DNA from: Anabaena sp. PCC 7108
GTDB lineage: Bacteria; Cyanobacteriota; Cyanobacteriia; Cyanobacteriales; Nostocaceae
Direction of reading: 5' to 3'
NCBI RefSeq assembly: GCF_000332135.1
Contig: NZ_KB235896.1
Location: 3,791,727 to 3,855,726 of the forward strand
DNA: 64,000 nucleotides
The translations under genes were made by a program, and so were the position numbers. Positions 1-9,501 of this stretch are shown piece by piece (within the stretch, counting starts at the first letter, position 1; each line of letters begins with the position of its first letter). The notes below the pieces were generated by a model that saw only the letters and a list, made by a program, of their open reading frames with translations, was not told the origin of the DNA and made no database searches.

Positions 1-419
1 GCAACACCATGATTCAACATAGATGTGCAGGGAACAGCACCCCATGGGGAATCTTCTACATCAGAATCTTGAGCTATAATATCTAATCCTCCATGTTGAG
101 AATAGTAAAGCGCCCATGGTTGTACATGGCGATGTCCAGTTAATATGTGATGGATTTCGCGATCGCTCAATAAACCCAGAGACACAAACCGCTGCCGACG
201 AGTATTTCTCAGACAAATCTCACGTTCAAGCCGGAAGGGAAGTTCTTCAAGAAAATCAAGTACGGCTGATTTTTCAATTTCCGAATCTGAGAACAAAGTT
301 ACTGAGAGCGGTAAATAATAATGTTGATTTGGCAACTTCTCGGTGAAATATGGGTAAAGTTCACCAGTTGAGCGAACTCTTGCATTATTCCAGGGTAAGT
401 GTGTATCTTGAAATTCCAT
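1..419 (-). CDS. Partial unknown protein, last gene of the ABC transporter operon
   Basis: An open frame runs on the minus strand from an ATG at 417-419 to the left edge with no stop, giving 139 residues that begin MEFQDTHLPWNN. The product is soluble-looking, with no signal peptide or membrane segment, and contains HHILTGHRHVQPWALYYSQHGG followed by an acidic stretch; I do not recognise the family. It starts 74 bases after the stop of the ABC ATPase gene on the same strand, so it is probably the fourth gene of that operon and may act on the imported substrate. No clear Shine-Dalgarno site precedes the ATG. The C-terminus lies outside the window. Confidence 0.7.
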   Translation of the reverse strand, partial: MEFQDTHLPWNNARVRSTGELYPYFTEKLPNQHYYLPLSVTLFSDSEIEKSAVLDFLEELPFRLEREICLRNTRRQRFVSLGLLSDREIHHILTGHRHVQPWALYYSQHGGLDIIAQDSDVEDSPWGAVPCTSMLNHGV

Positions 420-493
420 AATTACTATTTAATTAGATTTGTTATTATTTATCGCTTATTTTTTGGTTATTTTAAGCTTTAGCTTTTGCCTTT

Positions 494-1282
494 TCATTCC
501 CCAATAACTTGCACTGGAAAACGTTCAAGTATTTCATCATACAGAGACTTAAAATCAGGAGTAATGAAATGGTCACGAGTTCGAGAGTCATTTAGTGGAG
601 GGATAAAAATATCAAGAATTCTACCAGGAAGAGAACTCATTAAGATGATACGATCAGCTAGGATGAGAGCCTCGCTGATGTCATGGGTGACTAATAATAC
701 TGAACAACCTGAACCAGCAATAGCTTTGAGCAATAAGGCTTGCATACTTTTCCTTGTTGGTTCGTCCAAGGCTCCAAATGGTTCGTCAAGCAATAGTAGT
801 TCTGGCTCAACAATCATTGTACGAGCGAGAGCAACTCTTTGGCGCATACCGCCAGAAAGTGTCTTTGGATAAGCATCAGCGAATTCGTTTAAACCTGTGA
901 AACTTAACCATTGGGAAAGTTTTTCCTCATTTGATCGTGAGTTACTCTTGTTCAAACCAAATGCAATATTTTCCCGAACAGTCAACCAAGGAAATACGCT
1001 ATATGACTGAAAAACTAAACCCCGTTGCCGATCTGGTTCTTGAATCGGCTTACCATGATACAAAACCTTCCCTGAAGTCGGTTTGTCTAGTCCTGCTGCC
1101 AATCTCAAAATTGTAGACTTGCCACAACCTGAAGGACCGATAATCACAATAAATTCACCTTGATGGGCAGAAAAATTAATGTTTTCTAGAGACTGAATCT
1201 TACGAAATTTGCTATCTACAAAAATTTTTGAGACATCCTGGAAGTCCAACAAACTACTAGGCATACTTAAATTGATTTCCAT
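494..1282 (-). CDS. ABC transporter ATP-binding protein, nitrate/sulfonate/taurine type
   Basis: A 262-residue ATPase subunit of an ABC importer. All motifs are present: Walker A GPSGCGKST near residue 51, the Q-loop region, the signature LSGGMRQRVALAR, Walker B ELLLLDEPFGALD, and the switch histidine in LLVTHDISEA. Length and motif spacing match the SsuB/TauB/NrtD group, which powers uptake of sulfonates, taurine, nitrate or related small anions. Its start lies inside the end of the permease gene (16-base overlap), which points to translational coupling. The substrate cannot be read from this subunit. Energy coupling at the cytoplasmic face of the inner membrane is inferred from the family. 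Confidence 0.93.
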   Translation of the reverse strand: MEINLSMPSSLLDFQDVSKIFVDSKFRKIQSLENINFSAHQGEFIVIIGPSGCGKSTILRLAAGLDKPTSGKVLYHGKPIQEPDRQRGLVFQSYSVFPWLTVRENIAFGLNKSNSRSNEEKLSQWLSFTGLNEFADAYPKTLSGGMRQRVALARTMIVEPELLLLDEPFGALDEPTRKSMQALLLKAIAGSGCSVLLVTHDISEALILADRIILMSSLPGRILDIFIPPLNDSRTRDHFITPDFKSLYDEILERFPVQVIGE

Positions 1283-2040
1283 CGAAACAGCTTAGAAGCT
1301 ATGATACGAAAAAGCATATCAGTCAAAGCACCTAGAATTCCCACGAATAAAATTCCTGCGAACACTTTCTCAGTTTGCAAGTATCTTTGTGATTGAATGA
1401 TAAAATAACCTAAACCATTATTCCCAGCGACAAGTTCTGCTAGTACAAGGTAAGACCAAGCCCAACCAGCCGAAATACGCATATCATTCCAGATCGCAGG
1501 CATTGACCAAGGTAGCACAATCTGATGTACAATTTCCCAGTGATTTAAACCAAAGGTGCGACCCCCTTCGATAAATTCGTGAGGAATGGATGCTGTATCA
1601 AATGCAAATAGCAGAACAAGCTGAAAAACTACCCCAAATGTGATGACTGCAATTTTTTGCTCATCCCCAATTCCAAACCATAGAATACAAAGAGGGGCTA
1701 GGGCAGCAACCGGAAGATAGCGAGTAAATCCAAATATTGGTTCCAGTAAATATGATGCTAAAGTGAACTGACTGCAAAGTATTCCAATAGGAAGCGCAAT
1801 TATAACGGATAAAAAAAAAGCAGTAGTTACTCTAAAAACACTCGTGAGAAAGTAATTTAAAATAAAGTCACCAGAGAAAAAAAGTTGCAGAAAACTTGAA
1901 AAAACTTGCCCAGGTGGGGGCAGAAATATGGGATCGATAGGAGTTGTTTGAGTTAAAAAATACCAAACAATTAGCAAAGTACAAAAAGGTGCAAAGTTTA
2001 ATAATTGGGACTGAAAGACGGAGGGAACTTTAGCAATCAA
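1267..2040 (-). CDS. ABC transporter permease, SsuC/TauC type
   Basis: A 257-residue inner-membrane permease with about six hydrophobic segments and the typical binding-protein-dependent transport domain. The EAA-loop region is visible as EFIEGGRTFGLNHWEIVHQIVLPWSMPAIW, which docks on the ATPase. The size fits the SsuC/TauC/NrtB family. It sits between the binding-protein gene (108-base gap upstream) and the ATPase gene (overlapping downstream), so the three genes form one importer. Nothing in the sequence fixes the substrate; nitrate, sulfonates, bicarbonate and pyrimidine precursors are all transported by relatives. Confidence 0.93.
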   Translation of the reverse strand: MIAKVPSVFQSQLLNFAPFCTLLIVWYFLTQTTPIDPIFLPPPGQVFSSFLQLFFSGDFILNYFLTSVFRVTTAFFLSVIIALPIGILCSQFTLASYLLEPIFGFTRYLPVAALAPLCILWFGIGDEQKIAVITFGVVFQLVLLFAFDTASIPHEFIEGGRTFGLNHWEIVHQIVLPWSMPAIWNDMRISAGWAWSYLVLAELVAGNNGLGYFIIQSQRYLQTEKVFAGILFVGILGALTDMLFRIIASKLFRWKSI

Positions 2041-2148
2041 AATAGACCTCTTTATATTAAATATTTATTGATGAATCTTCTCTTCTTTTCTCTTCGATTT
2101 TACTTGATACAAGATTCAACAGTTCCTGATTGCGAATGTTGTAGGAGT

Positions 2149-4095
2149 TCAACTAGTGGGAGCAGGACAGATATTTTTAAACTCTTCCGTTCTTGTAATT
2201 TCGTCAGGAAATCTTGTCTTAATTCTATCAAGTAATTGATCTGGTTTTATATTCAGATGAGGATCGATACGAAAAATACCTACATTTTGTGTATTAATTG
2301 CATTTACTTTTGATATTAGGGTATTTCTTTTGCGATTTGCTTCGACTTTAGGCAATTTTATAAAAATATTACTATCATCCCAACGTAAATAGCATATGCT
2401 TGTATTTTGAGCTTGATGTATGCAAAATGTTTCTTCGGGAGAACCTAAAAGTAAGTAAATGGTAATGTTACGTTGGACTTTGTGTAGGTTTGATGTTACA
2501 ATATCAATATTATCTCTTATATAACGTTTACGTTCATCGGGTGTTTTTTCAACCCAATTAACTGTCTTATCGTACAATTCTTGTTCTTTTTTGGCTAAAA
2601 AATATTTTGCAACTGAAAGAGTTTGGAGTAGGGACGAAATATCATCAATAGTTTGATTTGTTATTTCCCCGCAATAGAAATAATACTCATAAGAAAACCT
2701 TTGGTCTATTTTTGAATGTACTATCTTGGCAAAATTATAACTTGCTTCTAATGGTTTTTGTGAGCATACCAGAATAGAATCTATGCTTGGAGATCGCTGT
2801 AATTTTTCTTCTCTATTTATGAGTCCTTCTGTAGTGATTACAGAAAACTCTTGTCCCTGAAATTTAAAAGTTTTACTGGATGGATTTATCTTCCTTCTTA
2901 TATTATAAATACCTACCCCTATTGCACTTGAAATAAAAATAGTAACAGCTGGAAAAACTCCAGCTATCTCGGTTATGTTGCTGATAATCTTCACGATTTC
3001 CTTCCAATCAATTCCTTGCTGTGGTTTGGAAGGTATTGGTACTGAAGATGGCACATTTGCCTGAAATTCAGATGCACCATCAACAAACTTTGTTGATATG
3101 ATTGACTTTGGATTTACTGCATCTTCGATCACACCAGCCTTCAGCCAAATATCTGAAGCCTGTTTAGCAACAGCAAAGATTGGTCCTGGATTTTCATTTG
3201 TACCAAAGTATTGACGATTACGGGCAAGATTATTAAATTTTGCACCACTCAGAATTGTTGCATACTTAGCGGCATCTACTTGGAAGAATGGAGCCATAAT
3301 CTTGTTTGCCTCTTGTGGATTTTTCTCCCAATAAGCAATGGCTTTCAGTACCGCATTTACAATTTTCTGAACATCTTCGGGAGACTGATCAACAACCTTC
3401 TGATTAAATGCCAGACAATCCACAATAAGATTGGGATGTTCCTTTGTAGAGGCGAGAACATACCCTTTTCCTTTCTCTGTAGCTCTAGTTAGCCAAGGTT
3501 CCCAAACAACGGCTGCATCCACATCACCCTTAATAAATGCAGCACCAGCTAGGGCAGTTTCCATATCAATCTCCTTTAAGTCGGTCAGGCTCATTCCATT
3601 TTTCTGAAGTAAAGCCCGCACGAAAAACTCACTGGGCAAACCGCGTTGAAAGGCAACCTTTTTACCGCTTAGATCCTGGAAACTCTTGATAGACTTCTTA
3701 GCAACAATTCCATCGCCACCTACAGATTCATCTATCGCCATAACAATTTCTGTGTCTAGTCGATTGCCAGCAGCCGAGACAAAATAGTCAACAGGTGCAG
3801 CTAGGGCATCTATCTTCCCTGACTTGAGTGCGCTATTACGTTCAGCGAGACCCGTAATTACGGTTAATTCTGTTTGAATGCCAGCATCTTTGAAAAACCC
3901 TTTTTCCTGAGCAAGATAGAGTGGTCCAAAACCAATCCATGGTCCTAAGCCAATGTGATAAACTCGGTTATTTGACTGAGGTTGGCATCCTATAATTAGA
4001 TAAAATACGGTAAAAAATATTGTCAGGATTAACAAGAACTTTGTCGGTAAGTTTCTGCATTTTATCAGTTTCAAGACATTCCCCCTAAATATCAT
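2149..4095 (-). CDS. Substrate-binding lipoprotein fused to a transmembrane segment and a C-terminal domain
   Basis: A 648-residue protein, about twice the length of a normal ABC binding protein. Residues 1-37 form a signal sequence ending in a lipobox-like IIGC. Residues about 45-345 are an NMT1/SsuA-like periplasmic binding domain (GPWIGFGPLYLAQEKGFF, the VWEPWLTRA region). A Ser/Pro-rich linker follows, then a hydrophobic helix at about 379-398 ended by RRK, which by the positive-inside rule puts residues 400-648 in the cytoplasm. That last part is an unrecognised alpha/beta domain with LVCSQKPLEASYNFAKIVHSKI and ICYLRWDDSN. It heads the importer operon. A TTG start at 4074 with an AGGGGG site just upstream is a possible alternative to ATG 4095. 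Binding is likely; the role of the C-terminal domain is unknown. Confidence 0.85.
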   Translation of the reverse strand: MIFRGNVLKLIKCRNLPTKFLLILTIFFTVFYLIIGCQPQSNNRVYHIGLGPWIGFGPLYLAQEKGFFKDAGIQTELTVITGLAERNSALKSGKIDALAAPVDYFVSAAGNRLDTEIVMAIDESVGGDGIVAKKSIKSFQDLSGKKVAFQRGLPSEFFVRALLQKNGMSLTDLKEIDMETALAGAAFIKGDVDAAVVWEPWLTRATEKGKGYVLASTKEHPNLIVDCLAFNQKVVDQSPEDVQKIVNAVLKAIAYWEKNPQEANKIMAPFFQVDAAKYATILSGAKFNNLARNRQYFGTNENPGPIFAVAKQASDIWLKAGVIEDAVNPKSIISTKFVDGASEFQANVPSSVPIPSKPQQGIDWKEIVKIISNITEIAGVFPAVTIFISSAIGVGIYNIRRKINPSSKTFKFQGQEFSVITTEGLINREEKLQRSPSIDSILVCSQKPLEASYNFAKIVHSKIDQRFSYEYYFYCGEITNQTIDDISSLLQTLSVAKYFLAKKEQELYDKTVNWVEKTPDERKRYIRDNIDIVTSNLHKVQRNITIYLLLGSPEETFCIHQAQNTSICYLRWDDSNIFIKLPKVEANRKRNTLISKVNAINTQNVGIFRIDPHLNIKPDQLLDRIKTRFPDEITRTEEFKNICPAPTS

Positions 4096-4392
4096 AATTT
4101 ACCTGAAATTCTTCTGGTACTAGAATACCAGTTTTGTACGTTTTGAATGTGATTTATCTCAATGAGTAAATAACCCTGTTCTGTCACTCTCCGAAAACAT
4201 TTGCCATTTCTGAATTCTAGAGCTTTTATCTACCAAGCGATTGCACAATTTCTTTCTAATAACAAATACAACACCCATTTTTTTCTAATAGGATAGGTTG
4301 AATTCATTGGTTGATAAGGCTTTCAGAGATTGTCCTCCCGAAAAGTGACAAAAGAGGGGTATCTTGGTGGACACCCGTTAAGAGTTGCGCCA
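4096..4392. other. Spacer upstream of the importer operon
   Basis: About 300 AT-rich bases between the importer operon start and the truncated CHAT fragment. It should contain the operon promoter, but I see no convincing promoter elements, and no RNA gene or coding potential. The stretch nearest 4300-4392 may be rearranged, since the CHAT fragment ends abruptly there. Confidence 0.4.
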
Positions 4393-4758
4393 TTAGCTAC
4401 AGAGAAAATCCCTTAATAATTCCCACGGTAAATGGGCTAAACCCAAGGCGATTTTTTGGGTTTCTGGGCTTAAGCTTTGTGCTTCGCTAGTTTTAATTAA
4501 ATCTAAATATATTCTTCTATCAGTATTTTCAACTAATGCCCGTCGTAACCATCCTTCTTTACCATCTAACCAAGAGTACAGTTTGCGTCCAATTTCTTGT
4601 AATTGGTTGATATCATCTATGTCTTGGCTGTAGTAATTTTTTTCACACTGTTGAATCAGATTACCTAATTCATGGGTATCTAAGCGGCGTGTACCATAAT
4701 CACAACGCAGTTCAAAGGTTTGGTTTTGGCTGGGGGCAAAGGTGAAGTTAAACGGCAT
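4393..4758 (-). pseudogene. Truncated N-terminal part of a CHAT-domain protein
   Basis: A 121-residue frame starting MPFNFTFAPSQNQTFELRCDYGTRRLDTHELGN and ending GLAHLPWELLRDFLCS. The LPWELLRD stretch is the conserved entry of a CHAT (caspase-like) domain, which in cyanobacterial family members continues for another 200 residues or more to the His and Cys catalytic motifs. Here the frame stops right after it and no downstream continuation is visible in 4100-4390. It is best read as a gene broken by deletion; a small expressed protein cannot be excluded. It is unrelated in position to the larger CHAT gene at 12.9-16.4 kb. Confidence 0.6.
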
Positions 4759-4901
4759 GGAGAGGCTGCACGAATGCTTAAGTGGTGATTATCGTTGCCT
4801 TCACCATGATACATTGGGTTTTCGGATTTTTGTCTCGCGTAGAGGCGGAGAGAGGGGGGTTTTTTGAGACTTCCTTGCTATTGGAAGAATATGGATTAAA
4901 T

Positions 4902-4951
4902 GAACCGCGAAGACGCGTTCACGAAGTGTCCCGCAGGGATAGGTCGCGAAG
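4902..4951 (+). repeat. Dispersed repeat GAACCGCGAAGACGCG..., copy 1
   Basis: About 50 bases beginning GAACCGCGAAGACGCGTTC and ending GGTCGCGAAG. A near-identical copy lies at 29433-29482 and a short relative at about 43229-43259. Short frames running through it are low-complexity Arg/Lys/Glu translations and are not treated as genes. The rest of the 4759-5312 spacer holds the MITE-like element at 5160-5282 and no gene. Confidence 0.7.
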
Positions 4952-5159
4952 GAAGAAGGAAGAAGGAAAGAAGAAAGGTAATACTAATTTTATGTGAGGT
5001 TGCACATAATTCTGAAATCCATTGATTTATCTGTCTTTATCCGCGTTTATCTGCGTGCCATCCGCGTACCCTTCGGGAAGCAAGCTACAATTATTCTATG
5101 CAGCTTCATATTAATTTGGTATAAGGTTTTTTAATATTCTGTAAAAAATCAACTTTATC

Positions 5160-5282
5160 AGGACTTACGCAACTGGCATATTGGTAGGGTGCGTCAGACC
5201 TGACATATGCTGCAAATAAACAGATACTTGATATCTGACGCACCATAAAATAGATGTTTGGTGTGACACTTGCGTAAGTCCT
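5160..5282. repeat. MITE-like element A with AGGACTTACGCAA termini
   Basis: A 123-base non-coding element bounded by perfect 13-base inverted repeats, AGGACTTACGCAA at 5160-5172 and TTGCGTAAGTCCT at 5270-5282. A second internal inverted repeat, GGTGCGTCAGA (5188-5198) and TCTGACGCACC (5234-5244), would allow a nested hairpin. Its interior shares the stretch GCAAATAAACAGAT...TTGATATCTGACGCACC with the element at 52051-52216. It has no coding capacity, so it fits a miniature transposable element mobilised in trans. Confidence 0.8.
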
Positions 5283-5312
5283 ATTTATATCAAGTATATT
5301 GAAATTAGTAAT

Positions 5313-5927
5313 ATGGTGTTGATAACTTCTATGCTATTACTTCAAGAATTATCAGAACTGTTGCAAGCGCAAGATCCAGAAGAACGACAAATTATCACTG
5401 GTGTTAGCTGGGAAAGTTATGAAGCATTACTTGATGATTTAGGTGACAGTTTAGAATATAGAGTTACATATTTAGATGAAGTAATAGAATTAATGTCTCC
5501 TAGTCGTCGTCATGAAAAAGATAAAAACCGCGTTGGTCATTTATTAGAAATATACTTTGATGAAAAACGCATTCCTTATTTTCCCCTTGGTTCTACAACT
5601 TTCCGAAAGCAAGCAAAAAAAGGAGGATTAGAACCTGATGAGTCTTATTGTATAGGGACAGAAAAAGAATTTCCGGATTTAGCAATTGAAATTGTTGTTA
5701 GTAGTGGAGGAATTAATAAGTTAGAAGTTTATAAAAGATTAGGTGTCAAAGGGGTGTGGTTTTTCATCAATAATCAATTTACGGTTTATCATTTACGTGG
5801 TGAAAATTATGAAGTGATAGCAAGAAGTGAATTATTACCAGATTTAGATTTAGCAATTTTGGCAGAATCTGTAATTTCAGAATATCCTTTAGAGGCAGCA
5901 CTAGCTTTTAGAGAGAAAATCAAATAG
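5313..5927 (+). CDS. Uma2 family (DUF820) putative endonuclease
   Basis: A 204-residue protein with the Uma2/DUF820 layout, a PD-(D/E)xK-like nuclease fold that is heavily expanded in cyanobacteria. Visible features are GVSWESYEALLDDLGD at the N-terminus, ELMSPSRRHE, the acidic EPDESYCIG segment near residue 110 and DLAIEIVVSSGGINKLEVYKRLGVKGVWFF, which carries the predicted catalytic Asp/Glu region. The usual Glu-Val-Lys type motif is altered here (EIVVSS), so catalytic activity is less certain. It stands alone, starting 31 bases after the MITE-like element. The cellular role of the family is not established. Confidence 0.88.
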   Translation: MVLITSMLLLQELSELLQAQDPEERQIITGVSWESYEALLDDLGDSLEYRVTYLDEVIELMSPSRRHEKDKNRVGHLLEIYFDEKRIPYFPLGSTTFRKQAKKGGLEPDESYCIGTEKEFPDLAIEIVVSSGGINKLEVYKRLGVKGVWFFINNQFTVYHLRGENYEVIARSELLPDLDLAILAESVISEYPLEAALAFREKIK

Positions 5928-6036
5928 AGTGCAACATTTTAAATGGATACTCCAAGATCAAGATAATTGGGAGTTGAAATATCATTTTAATCCTGTTCAT
6001 CCTTAAATCCTGGAAATCCTGATTTAGACTTTGCTG

Positions 6037-7041
6037 TTAAATTAAATCAGCACGGGGTTTAAAGGTTTCAATTTCCCGCAATTTTTCATAAAGTTCTCGT
6101 TCTTCAGAAGTGAGATTTTTGGGAGTGACTATTTGCACTTCAACTAATTGATCTCCACGTTTTCCGTTTTCCCCTGGATAGCCTTTATTAGCGAGACGAA
6201 ATCTTTGTCCAGACCTCACCGCAGGAGGAATGGTCATTTTCACTGGACCGTCAAGGGTTGGTGCTTCTACTTGTCCTCCTAAAACTGCTTCACTAGGAGT
6301 TACAGGAACTTGACAGAAGATATTTGTGCCTTCTAGTTTAAATAATGGATGAGGATCGACGGTAATTTTTAAGTATAAGTCGCCGCCACCAATACCTTGA
6401 TTTCGCAGACGGATGGTTTGACCTGTCACCATAGATGGGGGCATAGTTACTTCGAGCGATCGCCCATCTTCTAAGCGAATACGTTCATTACCACCTTGAT
6501 AAGCTTTTTCTAGGGGTAAAGTCAAGCGGGCTTCTATATCTCTACGAGTAGTGCGAGGTGGTGTGTTGACTGTATAAGCAACTTTAGTTCTGGGAGTGCG
6601 AAATGGGTCGCTAGGGGTGCTAGAGGTGCTAGAACCTCCGCTATTTCTGCTATCTTGGCGACTGCTGACACCTATGACTTGATTAATAAAACTTTCAAAA
6701 TCGGAAAATTCACTGGGGTCTACTTCCTGATTACTGCTGCGGCTGTTAGAACGATCTCCCCAACCTTTTGGTTTTGGTGTTTGTTTAGCACCAGCAAAGC
6801 CTTTTTGTTTCCAGTAGCGGCTAAACTGGTCATATTGCGATCGCCTACTGGGGTCGGAAAGGATTTCATAAGCCTCACCGACGGTCTTAAATTTTTCTTC
6901 TGCTTCCTTGTTACCGGGATTAAGATCAGGGTGATATTGCCTTGCTAATCTACGATAAACCTTTTTAATTTCTTCGCTAGAGGCATCTTTATCTACTCCC
7001 AAAATCTCGTAATAATCTCGAAAATTCTGCAAATTTTGCAT
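6037..7041 (-). CDS. dnaJ: DnaJ-type co-chaperone without zinc finger
   Basis: A 334-residue J-domain protein. The J domain occupies residues about 8-75 and contains the essential HPD in [11 protein letters not shown] Ser/Gly-rich linker follows (about 85-160), then the two C-terminal substrate-binding domains (from about 165, with [23 protein letters not shown] and [19 protein letters not shown]). The CxxCxGxG zinc repeats of classical DnaJ are absent, so this is a type II J protein similar to CbpA. It stimulates ATP hydrolysis by DnaK and delivers substrates. The gene lies 162 bases downstream of dnaK on the same strand, suggesting a functional pair. Confidence 0.92.
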   Translation of the reverse strand: MQNLQNFRDYYEILGVDKDASSEEIKKVYRRLARQYHPDLNPGNKEAEEKFKTVGEAYEILSDPSRRSQYDQFSRYWKQKGFAGAKQTPKPKGWGDRSNSRSSNQEVDPSEFSDFESFINQVIGVSSRQDSRNSGGSSTSSTPSDPFRTPRTKVAYTVNTPPRTTRRDIEARLTLPLEKAYQGGNERIRLEDGRSLEVTMPPSMVTGQTIRLRNQGIGGGDLYLKITVDPHPLFKLEGTNIFCQVPVTPSEAVLGGQVEAPTLDGPVKMTIPPAVRSGQRFRLANKGYPGENGKRGDQLVEVQIVTPKNLTSEERELYEKLREIETFKPRADLI

Positions 7042-7203
7042 AGTTTTTTATTTAAATTTAGATGTCACTAGTCAGTGTTTAGTTGTCAGTTGTCAGTTGT
7101 GCTTCTACTTATCACTGACGGGAGCAAATATTTGAACTTAGATTTTAGATTTAATCAAGTTAATCCCCAATCTAAAATCTAAAATCCACAATCTAAAATT
7201 GCT

Positions 7204-9270
7204 TTACAGCCAATCATCGTCATCATCCCAGTTATCCTGGTAGCTGGGACGCTTCTTCGGTGCTGGACGGCTATCATAGGGGGAAGAACGATTGTCCCTA
7301 TCCCTACCATAGTCTCTGCCATTATCCCTACCATAGTCCCGGTTATAAGCATCCCGTTCCCGATAGGTGTCTCTAGAGGAATCCCGTTCTCGTTCTTTGT
7401 CACCCGTGAATATCTCACGAATTGCACCAAATAAGTCTTCGTCTTCATCCTCAGCATAATACTGACGGACTTCTCGGTTTAGCTCATATAGAGCATCTTG
7501 CAGGTCTGCGTAAGCTTGGTCAATTCCGCGATCGTCATTTTCTTTTAAACTTTCCCGCAGTTCACGAGAAATATTATCAATGCGTTGACGACGGTTACGG
7601 GCAAATTGCATTCCCATTTCTAAGGCTACTTCCCGCAGTTGCCGTTCGGCTTGTAAAATCAAGGCTTCGGAACGAGTGCGTTTTTCTACTCTTTCTTTGC
7701 GTTCTCGGTCAACTTCGGAGTATTTTTGAGCATCTTGAATCATGCGATTCACTTCTGACTCACTCAAGGTAGAAGCCCCTTGGATGGTAATACTCTGTTC
7801 GCGTCCAGTGGTGCGATCTAAGGCTGTCACCTGTAAAATACCGTTAGCATCAATATCAAATGATACTTGAACTTGGGGTATACCTCTTGGCGCTGGCGGA
7901 ATACCATAGAGCTTAAACCGTCCTAAAGACTTGTTATTTGCTGCCATTTCCCGCTCACCCTGGACAACGTGGATTTCGACGCTGTTTTGGTTATTTTCAG
8001 AAGTAGAAAAAATGTCAGAGCGCCGTACTGGTATTGTTGTGTTGCGGGGAATGAGTTTTTTCATCACACCACCGATGGTTTCTAATCCCATAGATAGAGG
8101 CGTGACATCTAAAAGCAGTACATCCTTGAGTTCACCTGCGAGAATCCCGGCTTGAATAGCTGCACCCACTGCCACCACTTCATCAGGGTTAACGTTTTCG
8201 TTGGGTTCAGTCCCAATTAAGTCACGTACTAGCTGTTTCACCATTGGTATCCTTGTGGAACCACCTACTAGTACAACTTCTTCAATATCTACAGGGGAGA
8301 GTCCGGCATCTTTCAGCGCCCTTTTTACAGGGGTTCGCACTCGACTGATTAAGTCACCGCACAAGCCTTCAAATTGCGATCGCGTCATCCGAGTTTCTAA
8401 ATGCTTCGGACCGTCCTCTGTGGCGGTAATAAAGGGTAAGTTAATATCAGTGACACTGACGGCAGAAAGTTCTATTTTCGCTTTTTCTGCTGCTTCCATC
8501 AACCGTTGCAAGGCTTGGCGATCGCGTCTTAAGTCTAAACCTTCTGCTTCTAAAAATTGGTCTGCTAACCAATCAACTATTTTTTTGTCAAAATCATTAC
8601 CACCTAGCTGGGTATCTCCACTAGTGGATTTAACTTCAAATATGCCGTCGCCTACTTCTAGAATCGATACATCAAAAGTACCACCACCCAAGTCAAAGAC
8701 TAAGATAGTTTCTGTGTCACCCCGATCTAATCCGTAAGCCAAAGAGGCCGCAGTTGGTTCATTAAGAATTCGCAGTACTTCTAAACCAGCAATTCTGCCC
8801 GCATCACGGGTTGCTTGCCGCTGGGAATCATTAAAATAAGCAGGAACGGTAATTACAGCCCCGGTGACAGGTTCCCCCAAATAGCGACTAGCGTCATCTG
8901 CCAATTTCCTGAGGATCATGGCTGAAATTTCTTCTGGGGCAAATTCCTTATTCAGACGCGGACAAGCAACTTTAATACTGCCCATTTCATCTTTGCGGAT
9001 GGTGTAGGGTACACGCTTAGAATCTGGGTTTAATTCACCGTATCTCCTCCCAATAAAGCGTTTCACAGCAAAAAATGTATTTTGAGGATTGAGGACAGTT
9101 TGCCGTCTGGCCATTTGCCCAACTACCCTTTCACCTTCCTTACTAAAACCGACGACGGAGGGGGTTGTTCGCATTCCTTCTGCATTGGCAATCACCACCG
9201 GCTTGCCACCCTCCATAACGGCGACTACTGAGTTGGTTGTACCCAAGTCGATGCCGACTACCTTGCCCAT
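7204..9270 (-). CDS. dnaK: Hsp70 chaperone DnaK with a charged repetitive C-terminal tail
   Basis: A complete 688-residue Hsp70. The ATPase domain begins [17 protein letters not shown], with the phosphate loops [17 protein letters not shown] and [14 protein letters not shown]; the substrate-binding domain follows from about residue 390 ([17 protein letters not shown]). The last 65 or so residues are very hydrophilic, with repeated RDYGRD-type units and a DDDDDW end, unlike the EEVD-like or short tails of common DnaKs. Cyanobacteria carry several DnaKs, and a DnaK adjacent to a J protein with an extended tail resembles DnaK3; that assignment is an inference. The partner dnaJ follows. Expression is likely constitutive and stress-responsive; no HrcA or CIRCE site was seen. 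Confidence 0.93.
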   Translation of the reverse strand: MGKVVGIDLGTTNSVVAVMEGGKPVVIANAEGMRTTPSVVGFSKEGERVVGQMARRQTVLNPQNTFFAVKRFIGRRYGELNPDSKRVPYTIRKDEMGSIKVACPRLNKEFAPEEISAMILRKLADDASRYLGEPVTGAVITVPAYFNDSQRQATRDAGRIAGLEVLRILNEPTAASLAYGLDRGDTETILVFDLGGGTFDVSILEVGDGIFEVKSTSGDTQLGGNDFDKKIVDWLADQFLEAEGLDLRRDRQALQRLMEAAEKAKIELSAVSVTDINLPFITATEDGPKHLETRMTRSQFEGLCGDLISRVRTPVKRALKDAGLSPVDIEEVVLVGGSTRIPMVKQLVRDLIGTEPNENVNPDEVVAVGAAIQAGILAGELKDVLLLDVTPLSMGLETIGGVMKKLIPRNTTIPVRRSDIFSTSENNQNSVEIHVVQGEREMAANNKSLGRFKLYGIPPAPRGIPQVQVSFDIDANGILQVTALDRTTGREQSITIQGASTLSESEVNRMIQDAQKYSEVDRERKERVEKRTRSEALILQAERQLREVALEMGMQFARNRRQRIDNISRELRESLKENDDRGIDQAYADLQDALYELNREVRQYYAEDEDEDLFGAIREIFTGDKERERDSSRDTYRERDAYNRDYGRDNGRDYGRDRDNRSSPYDSRPAPKKRPSYQDNWDDDDDWL

Positions 9271-9501
9271 GCGTTACTTTTCTCCTCAGCGTGTCTTATA
9301 AACTAATTATTATATGGCTGGACTACCTCTAGCTTGGTGCTAAATGATGAAAACCGCCCAATGGCATAATTATCATCATTCAATCAAGAATTAGAAAATT
9401 TTTAGCTTGAGGCGTTACTTGCTTGCACTAGGATAGCATTTGAAGAGAGGGAACAGGGAACTCTTAACAGGTCAGAATTTTACTAATCACCAATCACTAC
9501 T

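Noticed and set aside
4782-4997. 71-codon frame on plus over the dispersed repeat
   Set aside because: The translation is low-complexity Arg/Glu/Lys and follows the repeat; no ribosome site.
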